Shown here: positions 26,536 to 34,077 of the stretch, in pieces | Layout: each line of letters begins with the position of its first letter | How positions within the stretch are numbered: the stretch's first letter is position 1 | Source of the DNA: Planctomycetota bacterium | GTDB taxonomy: Bacteria > Planctomycetota > Planctomycetia > Pirellulales > UBA1268 | Reading direction: 5' to 3' | DNA: 48,739 bases | Assembly: GCA_029978905.1 (NCBI GenBank) | Contig: JAPOIM010000027.1 | Span: 1 to 48,739, forward strand | Position numbers and translations under genes: made by a program | The notes under the pieces: generated by a model | What the model was told of the DNA's origin: nothing | The model's input: only the letters and a program-made list of their open reading frames with translations | Databases searched by the model: none

Positions 26536-29019
26536 ATGCGGCGGTGGACTGTGGCGGTGCTGTTGGGGGCGTCGGTGTTGGTGTTGGGGTCGGTGGGCAC
26601 GATGGCGCACGCGGCAGAGCCGAGCCGTCCCAACATTGTGCTCGTGATCGCAGACGATCAGGGCTACGGCGACCTCGGGCACACGGGAAACCCGATCATC
26701 CAGACGCCTCATCTGGATGCCCTTGCCGCTGAGTCCACCAGCCTGACCGACTATCACGTGGCTCCCACCTGCTCCCCGACCCGGGCGGCGCTGATGACCG
26801 GGCACTGGACCGACCGCACCGGGGTGTGGCACACGATCAATGGTCGTTCGATGCTGCGGGAAAACGAGATCACGCTCGGTCGACTGCTTGCCGACGCGGG
26901 CTACGCCACGGGGATGTTTGGCAAGTGGCACCTCGGCGACAACTTTCCCTACCGTCCGGAGGATCGCGGCTTTCAAGAGGTCTACCGGCACGGCGGCGGC
27001 GGTGTCGGCCAGACGCCCGACCTCTGGGACAACGCCTACTTTGACGGCCACTACTTCCACAACGGCGAGGTTGAGGCGGCCGAGGGCTTTTGCACCGATG
27101 TGTTTTTCGAGGCCGCGGCCAACTTCATCCAAACGTCGGTTGAGGCCGAGCAGCCGTTCTTCGCCTACATCGCCACCAACGCGCCGCATGGCCCATTGCA
27201 CTGCCCGCAGAAGTACCTCGACCAGTACGCGGATCAGCCCGCGGCGATCGCAGCCTTCTTTGGCATGATTACCAATATCGACGACAACGTGGGAAGACTG
27301 CGGGCGATGCTCGCGGACCTTGGCGTGGCGGACAACACGCTCTTCATCTTCACCACCGACAATGGCACCGCAAGCGGCGCGAGCGTTTTTAACGCCGGTA
27401 TGCGAGGCCAGAAGGGGAGTGAGTATGAAGGAGGGCATCGCGTACCGTTCCTCGCGCACTGGCCGGCCGCGGGCTGGAATCGCCGGCATACCTCAGGCGA
27501 GCTTTGCCACGCGATCGATGTGGTGCCAACGCTCGTGGAGATCGCGGGGGCGACGGCACCGGCGTCGCTCAAGTGGGATGGAGTCTCCATCCGACCGCTG
27601 CTCGATCCGGCCGTCGATGCTGATTGGGCCGGCCGCATGCTGGTAACCGACTCACAGCGGGTGCGCGATCCCGTGAAGTGGAAGCAGACTGCGGTGATGT
27701 CCCAGCAGTGGCGGCTGGTGAACGGCAAGGAGCTCTACCACCTTGCGTCGGACCCGGGGCAGCAGCGTGACGTGGCGAGTGAGCATCCGCAGCAGGTTGC
27801 GGAGATGCGGGCCTTCTACGACCGCTGGTGGGAAGAACTCGAACCGACCTTCGAGCAGACCACGGAGATTTACGTGGGCCATCCGCAGGCCGAGCTGGTG
27901 AGCCTGACCTGCCACGACTGGATCACCGAGGGCATGTCCCCCTGGAATCAGCGATTTGTGCGGGAGGGGCAGGGCTATGTTGCCGCCGACGTAAAACGGA
28001 AAAATGCCCGCCCGAGCGTGCAACGGCATCAGGGGGCGTGGGCGATTCGTGTGGTTACGTCAGGGCAGTACCGCATTGCGGTGCGGCGGTGGCCCTCCGA
28101 GGCGGATGCCGCGATCACTGCGGCGTTGCCGGCAGGCGACGATGTGCCGGGCGCTACAAAGGCGTTTCGTGCCGTAGAAGGGCGGGGTATTCCCGTGGTG
28201 GCAGCTGTGCTCCGTGTGGATGACCACGACGTGGCGATGACCACCGTTGCCGACGAAGCGGCTGCCCTCTTCACGGCAACCCTGACTGCGGGTTCGCACA
28301 CGCTCGCCCCTGTCTTCACGACCGCGGATGGGCAGGAGGTGGGCTGCTACTACTGCGAGGTGAGCCTGCTGGAAAAGGATGCCACTGCGGGGGCGGTGAT
28401 GCCGCTTGCTGCCGCAGGAGAGGTGCTCTTCACCGATGACTTCGAGCGGCCTGATCTTGGGGCATGGCAGGTGGCGATTCCTGCCTTTGACGTGGTCGAT
28501 GGGGTGCTGCGATCGCATCAGGGGCGAGACGATCACGGGGCGGTGGGTCGGGTGGCTCTGGAGCCGTGCGGCGACCTGATCATGGAGTTCCGCTTCCGTT
28601 TTGCCGGGTCGCCATCGTTCAACGTGGTGTTTGACGACAAAGGGTTTCCCGGCACGCACGCTGGGCATATCTGTCGGGTCGCCATCACGCCCACACAGGT
28701 CCGTTTGGGAGACGACCGTGAGGGGATCATGCGAAACGACATCTTCGCACTTCGTCGAGATGCGGCCCTGAAGGATGTTGGTGACTTGATGGCCTCTGGC
28801 CGAGGCGTGGCGGTGCCCATCAAAATCACTTTGGACGCCTGGCACACCGGGCGGATTGAGATCGTCGGTGGCCAGATGCGGGTGGCCGTTGACGACACGC
28901 CGGTCGGCCTGCTGACGTCGCCAGGCCTTGCGCACCCCACAAAATCGAGCGTGCATTTCACGGTGCCTGGAAGCGGGATGGAGTTTGACGATGTGCGGCT
29001 GTGGCGGGCGGAACGCTAG
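26536..29019 (+). CDS. Sulfatase with C-terminal sandwich domains
   Basis: An 827-residue secreted sulfatase. A signal peptide (about 1-26) is followed by RPNIVLVIADDQGYGDLG and the CSPTR motif with the formylglycine Cys at 79, so it needs an anaerobic-type or FGE activating enzyme, not seen here. A small C-terminal sulfatase-associated domain lies near residues 450-615. The last 200 residues (EVLFTDDFERPDLGAW to FDDVRLWR) form an extra sandwich resembling DUF1080/LamG-type modules, which is not usual for a stand-alone sulfatase. AAGGGGG precedes the ATG. The substrate is unknown; sulfated polysaccharide is likely from family knowledge. Confidence 0.92.
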   Translation: MRRWTVAVLLGASVLVLGSVGTMAHAAEPSRPNIVLVIADDQGYGDLGHTGNPIIQTPHLDALAAESTSLTDYHVAPTCSPTRAALMTGHWTDRTGVWHTINGRSMLRENEITLGRLLADAGYATGMFGKWHLGDNFPYRPEDRGFQEVYRHGGGGVGQTPDLWDNAYFDGHYFHNGEVEAAEGFCTDVFFEAAANFIQTSVEAEQPFFAYIATNAPHGPLHCPQKYLDQYADQPAAIAAFFGMITNIDDNVGRLRAMLADLGVADNTLFIFTTDNGTASGASVFNAGMRGQKGSEYEGGHRVPFLAHWPAAGWNRRHTSGELCHAIDVVPTLVEIAGATAPASLKWDGVSIRPLLDPAVDADWAGRMLVTDSQRVRDPVKWKQTAVMSQQWRLVNGKELYHLASDPGQQRDVASEHPQQVAEMRAFYDRWWEELEPTFEQTTEIYVGHPQAELVSLTCHDWITEGMSPWNQRFVREGQGYVAADVKRKNARPSVQRHQGAWAIRVVTSGQYRIAVRRWPSEADAAITAALPAGDDVPGATKAFRAVEGRGIPVVAAVLRVDDHDVAMTTVADEAAALFTATLTAGSHTLAPVFTTADGQEVGCYYCEVSLLEKDATAGAVMPLAAAGEVLFTDDFERPDLGAWQVAIPAFDVVDGVLRSHQGRDDHGAVGRVALEPCGDLIMEFRFRFAGSPSFNVVFDDKGFPGTHAGHICRVAITPTQVRLGDDREGIMRNDIFALRRDAALKDVGDLMASGRGVAVPIKITLDAWHTGRIEIVGGQMRVAVDDTPVGLLTSPGLAHPTKSSVHFTVPGSGMEFDDVRLWRAER

Positions 29020-29096
29020 GCCACTGGTGCGGAAAACCGTTCTCGCAAAGAATGCCCGCGAAGGTCTCGTTCATCGGGCAAGGAAAGGATTGATCG

Positions 29097-29687
29097 ATGC
29101 GTTATGCCGTTTTGCTCTGTGCGTTTGCCGTGGCCGCGCCCTTGGTGTGTGCGAATGCCGCAGACACGCTTGCGATCCGCGAGGCGGTGTATGGCGACCT
29201 TCCCGACGGGCCGAAGACTGATGTCACGAAGGTCGTGGCGGCTTTTGTGCGCGAGGGGGTGCTGAGAATCGAGGCCGGCAACAATCTCTTTGGCGATCCC
29301 GCCGAGCAGGTTGGCAAGCAGCTGAAGGTTGGCTACGAGCTCAATGGGACGCCCGGCGAGGCGGTTGTTCGCGAAGGGGAGACACTCCTCGTTCCTATGC
29401 CCGTGCTCAAAGGAGAGTTGAAGATCCTTGCCGCCGAATATGGAGATCTGCCGGGTGGGCCGAGCGAAGATGTCCTCGGCACTGTGAAGCTCTACCTCAA
29501 AGACAATCGCTTTGAGATTGACGTGGAGAACTACCTGCTGGGTGACCCCGCCTCGGGTGTGTTCAAGCGGCTCCGCGTGGAGTATTCGATCGGCGATGTC
29601 AAACTCGCGAAGTCTGCCTACGAAGGGGGCACACTGGTGATCGAGGTGCCCGGCGAAGAGAAGCCGGAAGCGAACAAGGCTGAGTAA
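29097..29687 (+). CDS. Secreted tandem DUF3395-like repeat protein
   Basis: A 196-residue protein with a signal peptide (about 1-22, ending CANAAD) and two tandem copies of the same roughly 75-residue unit. Copy 1 has EAVYGDLPDGPKTDVTKVV and NNLFGDPAEQVGKQLKVGYEL; copy 2 has AAEYGDLPGGPSEDVLGTV and NYLLGDPASGVFKRLRVEYSI. The pattern (YGDL, DV, FGDPA, KxLxVxY) matches DUF3395, known as the C-terminal domain of eukaryotic DNAJC11-type proteins. No DnaJ domain is present. The function is unknown; a periplasmic structural or binding role is inferred. It follows the sulfatase by 77 bases and has its own AAGGA-type site. Confidence 0.75.
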   Translation: MRYAVLLCAFAVAAPLVCANAADTLAIREAVYGDLPDGPKTDVTKVVAAFVREGVLRIEAGNNLFGDPAEQVGKQLKVGYELNGTPGEAVVREGETLLVPMPVLKGELKILAAEYGDLPGGPSEDVLGTVKLYLKDNRFEIDVENYLLGDPASGVFKRLRVEYSIGDVKLAKSAYEGGTLVIEVPGEEKPEANKAE

Positions 29688-29709
29688 TGAAGCCTCGACG
29701 GTGGCCAGA

Positions 29710-30453
29710 CTAGGCAGCGCGCCGCCGCCACTGGTCGTTGGCTGCGCGGACCGAGAGCCGTAGGATCGGACGGCAAAGTTCGCGGTAGGCTCGGTCCATC
29801 ACACCGCGGTGTTTGTTTTGGAGCACGCTCCCGCCGAGACGGTGGTCGACGTGCTCGACGATGAACGGCCGCATGGAGAGCACCCGCGCTCCGTGGAGCC
29901 ACTGCATCTGAAGGTAGGAATCAACCGGACGGTCGAAGTGGTGGCTTGCCGCCAATAGACGCTGGGCTGCGATCGGACCAACGGCCTGCATCAGCATGCC
30001 CCGCCCCGGAAGCCAAGGCTCGATGGTGGTGGCGAGGCCACTCGTCCGCACCGCCGGGCCACTCTCGCCGCGTTGGGCATGTGGGAAACGTATCCATTCA
30101 TCAGGCTCAACTCCGGCGATTGCGGCGGTGATCACGTCGCTCGCGGTGTCCGCGTGAAGGTCGACGTCGTCTTCAAGAATGATGGCCGCGTCGAGCTTTT
30201 CGGAGAGCACACGCTGCCATGCGAGGCGATGCGAGAGGAAGCAGCCGGCTTCCCCCTTCGACAGCGGAAAAGGATAGGAAGGGGTGTGGAGGCGGCGGCG
30301 CACGACCTGCTCGTAGCGAGCGGTGCTCAGGCTTTTCCCATCGACGGCCGCGATCACCTCACTCGGTATCGGCAGTTGCGACTGCAGCCGCTGCACCTGC
30401 GGCCAGCGGGCTGTCGAGCGAGCCAGATGAATGATGAAGGCCTTCACATGCAT
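29710..30453 (-). CDS. Glycosyltransferase family 25 protein
   Basis: A 247-residue cytosolic protein of the GT25 (LPS biosynthesis) family. It starts HVKAFIIHLARSTARW and has GEAGCFLSHRLAWQ and IILEDDVDL (residues 91-99), the metal-binding acidic motif of the family. No signal peptide or membrane segment is visible. It probably transfers a sugar, often galactose or glucose, to a growing surface glycan. It is convergent with the DUF3395 gene and divergent from the PP-loop gene, whose leader occupies the 173-base gap. Neighbours (pyruvyl transferase, MurF-like ligase) point to exopolysaccharide or LPS decoration. Confidence 0.88.
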   Translation of the reverse strand: MHVKAFIIHLARSTARWPQVQRLQSQLPIPSEVIAAVDGKSLSTARYEQVVRRRLHTPSYPFPLSKGEAGCFLSHRLAWQRVLSEKLDAAIILEDDVDLHADTASDVITAAIAGVEPDEWIRFPHAQRGESGPAVRTSGLATTIEPWLPGRGMLMQAVGPIAAQRLLAASHHFDRPVDSYLQMQWLHGARVLSMRPFIVEHVDHRLGGSVLQNKHRGVMDRAYRELCRPILRLSVRAANDQWRRRAA

Positions 30454-30537
30454 AGTACGACTGTTATCGCTCTCGGGAGTCCGGTGGCTCTAGGCAAACC
30501 TGCCTGACGACGGGTTCGACGCGTGGTGCCCTGCAAA

Positions 30538-30621
30538 ACTCCTCTGGCTGGGCTTCTCTAGCCGGCCTATCCTCCCCGGCTTGGTGGCAGGCCACCACAA
30601 TCGGCGACGCGCACGAGGAGT
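30538..30621 (+). promoter_or_regulatory. Possible anti-Shine-Dalgarno leader with two stacked hairpins
   Basis: ACTCCTC (30538-30544) is perfectly complementary to GAGGAGT (30615-30621), the ribosome-binding site of the TTG-started PP-loop gene. Between them lie two adjacent hairpins: AGCCGG (30560-30565) with CCGGCT (30576-30581), and TGGTGG (30582-30587) with CCACCA (30592-30597). If folded, the outer 7-bp helix would hide the ribosome-binding site. No known riboswitch class was recognised. The transcript start is unknown. Confidence 0.4.
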
Positions 30622-30626
30622 CTTCC

Positions 30627-31829
30627 TTGACGATCAGTGTTTCAGGTCTCTCAACCGAGAGCGACGGCGATTTTTTCGACGTGTCCGCGAACGTCCGCTG
30701 CGATGGTCGCGATCGACGGATGACCTTCCGCCGGTACGGCAACCACCCCTCTCTCCGGTTGAGGACCGACACGTACGATCCCTTTGCGGCGGCCTTGATC
30801 ATGCCCGCCATGATGCGAGGAGAGCGTCTTGAGATCGAGGGGGCCGTCGACGACGTGTTGCTTGTGTCGCTCCGCGGTCCGATTCAAGAAACGCTGCGGC
30901 TCCTCCAGCCACGCTGGGCCAAAGTGCCGGTGAACGCGGAACCGCGGCCTTCGGTCGACGTGGCGAACCTAACGCTCGGGGCCGCGACCGCCATGAGTGG
31001 CGGCGTGGACAGCATGCACATGATTCGTCAGCGATTTCTCAAAGCAGGCGTGCCCCAGGCTCTCCGCGTGCAGACGCTGCTCCATCATCATGTGGGGGCC
31101 CACGGCGATGATGCGGAATTCCAAGAACAACGCACGCACTGCCAACGCATCGCCGATCGGCTCGGCTTGCCATTGGTGGGCACGATCTGCCCGATGGGCG
31201 ACCTCTATCAAGAGAAGCCTTTTGTGCAAAACGCCGCAGTTCGCAACGTCGCCGCCGCCATGGCGCTCGACCATCTTTTTTCATCCTGCCACTACGCGTC
31301 GAGCGAGCCGATTGGTGGTCGCCCCTCGATTGGGCGACTTTCGGGCATCGCCTCGATCGAGCCAATTCTGTTGCCATATTTCAATACCCCGCGTGTGTCG
31401 TGGCACCTGTTTGGCGGAGCCACCACCAGGCTGCAAAAAACCGCTGAGGTGATCAGCGATGAGGCAACCTGTCGCGACGTGCTGGTCTGTATCCGTGGGT
31501 CGCGACGTGATCGACGGGCGCTGAACTGTGGCCGCTGCTACAAGTGTGCCCGGCTGTTGTTGCAGGCCGAAGTGACCGGCCGACTCGACGTGGTGTCGGG
31601 ACTGTTTGATATGGACGAGTTTCGAGCAGGCAGGAATCACGCCATCGGAAGGCTGCTGCGTTTTGCCCTGGGGCCAAGCCGCAATCCAGTCGATGCCGAT
31701 CTGATCGTGTTTCTTGTCCAGCAGAAGTTCGCGTTTCCCTGGTGGGCGCGGCCCTGGGTGGAACTCGTACTCCTTTCCTATGGACGCCAGCACAGTCTTG
31801 AGGATCCGGGCTATGCGGTCAGCGTCTGA
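30627..31829 (+). CDS. PP-loop ATP pyrophosphatase-like protein with Cys cluster
   Basis: A 400-residue protein starting at TTG (30627), chosen because GAGGAG lies six bases upstream and no ATG fits. Residues 124-129 are SGGVDS, the PP-loop of N-type ATP pyrophosphatases such as QueC, asparagine synthetase and NAD synthase. A Cys cluster follows (CGRCYKC, Cys301/304/307, with Cys282 and Cys288), like the zinc site of QueC relatives. The N-terminal 110 residues are unlike QueC. It should adenylate a carboxylate or carbonyl substrate. The location between GT25, pyruvyl transferase and MurF-like genes suggests a sugar-modifying reaction. The exact reaction is unknown. Confidence 0.75.
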   Translation: MTISVSGLSTESDGDFFDVSANVRCDGRDRRMTFRRYGNHPSLRLRTDTYDPFAAALIMPAMMRGERLEIEGAVDDVLLVSLRGPIQETLRLLQPRWAKVPVNAEPRPSVDVANLTLGAATAMSGGVDSMHMIRQRFLKAGVPQALRVQTLLHHHVGAHGDDAEFQEQRTHCQRIADRLGLPLVGTICPMGDLYQEKPFVQNAAVRNVAAAMALDHLFSSCHYASSEPIGGRPSIGRLSGIASIEPILLPYFNTPRVSWHLFGGATTRLQKTAEVISDEATCRDVLVCIRGSRRDRRALNCGRCYKCARLLLQAEVTGRLDVVSGLFDMDEFRAGRNHAIGRLLRFALGPSRNPVDADLIVFLVQQKFAFPWWARPWVELVLLSYGRQHSLEDPGYAVSV

Positions 31830-32619
31830 GTGACTGGCATGCGGCAGCCAGAGACGCTCGCAGGACATCCTTTGAGTGGCGGTAGGTGCCCACACTCGGC
31901 GCGAACACGCCTGGAGCTGAGAAGAGTTCTGGGCGAAGAGGAACGCATACCTTTGGCTGGTCGAGGGTGGAGAAGTAGTCGTCGAACTTAAATCGCCCGC
32001 CAACCATCCTGTCGCTTGGGGCAATCCAGACATTTGGCACACCGAGTGCGTCGGCGACGATCAGGCCGTGGAGCGATTGGCTGAAGATCACGTCGCAGGC
32101 AGCGATCTCCTGGACCACTCGCCACGGATCGTGGGCTGGATCAATGACGTGCACGTCGCCGGTGGCCTTCGCCTTCCAGTGAGGCACTGAGAGGACGTGG
32201 GGAACGAGGCCAAAACGATGCTTTTTTGTCACTTGGCCGATCATCGCGTCGACGAGCACGACGGGATCGCCAAGGGCGACGTCGGCCCTGCAGCCCAGGG
32301 ACGCGAGCGACCTTTCCCCGCGCACGGCAATCACGCGTGCCGGCGACGGAAGGCCGCGTCCTGGTGGCGCGAGAAACCCGGATCCGCACACCACGGAACT
32401 GGTGGTCGCCTTCGCCAAGATGCTCCCCGCACCCAACAGATGCGGCCGACGACGGTCGACGTGCAGCCGGATCGGGGTGGTGCTCAGCCGTTGAAACAGG
32501 CTGGGATTGATGTCGTCGCCGAAGTTTGGACGACCGACATGCCACCACAAGGGAACCCCTCGGCGAAGTCGCCAGCGAAGGCTGCGGCGAAGTTTCTCGA
32601 GTCGTCTGAAGAACGCCAT
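31819..32619 (-). CDS. Polysaccharide pyruvyl transferase family protein
   Basis: From the ATG at 32619 this is a 266-residue protein matching the polysaccharide pyruvyl transferase family: RPNFGDDINPSLF near residues 30-43 and SLHGLIVADALGVP at 182-195. Family members add pyruvate ketals to exopolysaccharides or wall polymers, using phosphoenolpyruvate in the cytosol. The open frame extends much further upstream, but that part is antisense to the MurF-like gene and is not coding. Its end overlaps the PP-loop gene end by 11 bases, tail to tail. No strong ribosome-binding site precedes the ATG, so the start is a little uncertain. Confidence 0.85.
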   Translation of the reverse strand: MAFFRRLEKLRRSLRWRLRRGVPLWWHVGRPNFGDDINPSLFQRLSTTPIRLHVDRRRPHLLGAGSILAKATTSSVVCGSGFLAPPGRGLPSPARVIAVRGERSLASLGCRADVALGDPVVLVDAMIGQVTKKHRFGLVPHVLSVPHWKAKATGDVHVIDPAHDPWRVVQEIAACDVIFSQSLHGLIVADALGVPNVWIAPSDRMVGGRFKFDDYFSTLDQPKVCVPLRPELFSAPGVFAPSVGTYRHSKDVLRASLAAACQSLRR

Positions 32620-32736
32620 GTGGAGGGCACGCGGTGGAGTTCGGTCGATGGTGGGGCTGAGTGATCTATCCACACGCTGTCGGTGAGGTCTATTTTGGCG
32701 ACCTCGGCGATCCCGCGGAATCTCAGTTGAGCAGAC
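32620..32736. other. Divergent promoter region between pyruvyl transferase and MurF-like genes
   Basis: A 117-base gap. It holds a 6-bp hairpin, GAGGTC (32685-32690) with GACCTC (32700-32705), in the leader of the MurF-like gene. A weak GAG sequence is the only candidate ribosome-binding site before 32737. Promoters for both genes should be here. Confidence 0.4.
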
Positions 32737-34047
32737 ATGCCACCTTTTCTTGGCAACACGTTTCGGCGGGTGCGAGGTGCGCTGCGGACGCTGCGTTACC
32801 GGCGGCGGGAGCGGGCTGCCCGGGTGCTCCGAAATCGTCTTGGGGCCATGCCAGTCATCGCGGTGACGGGAAGTGCTGCAAAAACGACCACCGTCAAGCT
32901 CCTCGCGCATCTGCTTGGAGGAGCCCCGCGTGTCGGTGTCTCGATGTATGCCAACACGGCTCAGGATGTGCTCAGTGAGTTTTGCGCGTGTGGTTCTGCC
33001 ACCGACGCGGTGGTGCTGGAGGCAAGCGAGTTTCCGGTGGGCACGCTGCAGCAGATTGCGTCGCAGCTTGCTCCCACTGCTGCTGTGGTGACGGTCGCAG
33101 GCCTCGATCATTACACGGTCTTTCGCGGGGCCGCCGGGGCGGCTCGCGAGATGGCCACGCTCTTGCAAGCGCTCCCAGGAAACGGCTTTGCCGTGCTCAA
33201 TGCTGATGACGCGGCGCTGGTGTCGTGTGCGACGGATCTGCCGTGCCGCGTGATCACGTTTGGGACGCAGGAACACGCGGACTACCGGGCTGTTGAGTAT
33301 GGCGTGGGGCCAGCACATGGGCTTTCGGTCGTCTGCGAGCACCTTGGTGCGCGGCACGATCTGTCCACGCCCTTTCTGGGGACACACTTTTCCGTTGCTA
33401 CTCTTGCCGCGGTGGCGGCCGCACACGAACTCGGGGTGGACTGGTCGGTGATTCGCGAGCGGCTTGCCACGTTTGAGCCGGTGTTTGGGAGGTGCTCCTT
33501 GGTGGCGATTCCTGGGGGACCGCTGTTCATCTGCGACACGGTGAAGTCGCCAGCTTGGTCGGTCTCTTTCGCCTGCGACACGCTCAAACAGTTCGATACC
33601 GCGCCGCGGCGAACGCTCGTTTTGGGCACACTTGCCGATTATCCAGGGTCGTCACGGGGGGCGTATCGCAAGGCATGGCGGGCAGCGAGGCCGCACGTGG
33701 ATCGCACGATCTTCCTGCGGCACTCTCCCTCGCACGTCGGCGCTCGCGAGGAAGACCTTGCGAGCGGCGAGGCGGTGTTCTTGGATTCGGTTCAGGCGAT
33801 CACGGCATTTCTCCAACAGTGGTCCGTTCCCGGCGAAGCGATCCTGCTCAAGGGGTCGTACAAATGCGACCATCTTGACCGTGTCGCCCATCACTTCATG
33901 GAGCCTGTGACGTGCTGGCAAGAGAAGTGCGGCCGCGGGATGAACTGCATCAACTGCGAATGGATGCGAGACCACACGCCGCCGCTGCTGCGGCCGCTGA
34001 CCAAAGCGCGGCGCAAGCTCTTTGGTCCCAAGCGTATCTATGGCTGA
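32737..34047 (+). CDS. MurF-like Mur ligase family protein with C-terminal Cys motif
   Basis: A 436-residue cytosolic ATP-dependent ligase. The P-loop VTGSAAKTTT (residues 43-52) replaces the usual GTNGKTS/T of Mur ligases. VVLEASEFPVG, VAGLDHYTVF, NADDA and ICDTVKSPAW fit the Mur central domain, and LLKGSYKCDHLDRV fits the C-terminal domain. The C-terminus adds CWQEKCGRGMNCINC (Cys393/398/404/407), which may bind metal and is not in standard MurF. Mur ligases join an amino acid to a carboxylated sugar. Here it sits in a glycan island rather than the peptidoglycan operon, so aminoacylation of an exopolysaccharide sugar is inferred. Confidence 0.82.
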   Translation: MPPFLGNTFRRVRGALRTLRYRRRERAARVLRNRLGAMPVIAVTGSAAKTTTVKLLAHLLGGAPRVGVSMYANTAQDVLSEFCACGSATDAVVLEASEFPVGTLQQIASQLAPTAAVVTVAGLDHYTVFRGAAGAAREMATLLQALPGNGFAVLNADDAALVSCATDLPCRVITFGTQEHADYRAVEYGVGPAHGLSVVCEHLGARHDLSTPFLGTHFSVATLAAVAAAHELGVDWSVIRERLATFEPVFGRCSLVAIPGGPLFICDTVKSPAWSVSFACDTLKQFDTAPRRTLVLGTLADYPGSSRGAYRKAWRAARPHVDRTIFLRHSPSHVGAREEDLASGEAVFLDSVQAITAFLQQWSVPGEAILLKGSYKCDHLDRVAHHFMEPVTCWQEKCGRGMNCINCEWMRDHTPPLLRPLTKARRKLFGPKRIYG

Positions 34048-34077
34048 GACAGGCTGGGCTGGAGGTCGGCTGCCCGC

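Noticed and set aside
32620-33426. N-terminal extension of the pyruvyl transferase frame
   Set aside because: Runs antisense through the MurF-like gene and shows no homology pattern; the family start motif lies just after the ATG at 32619.
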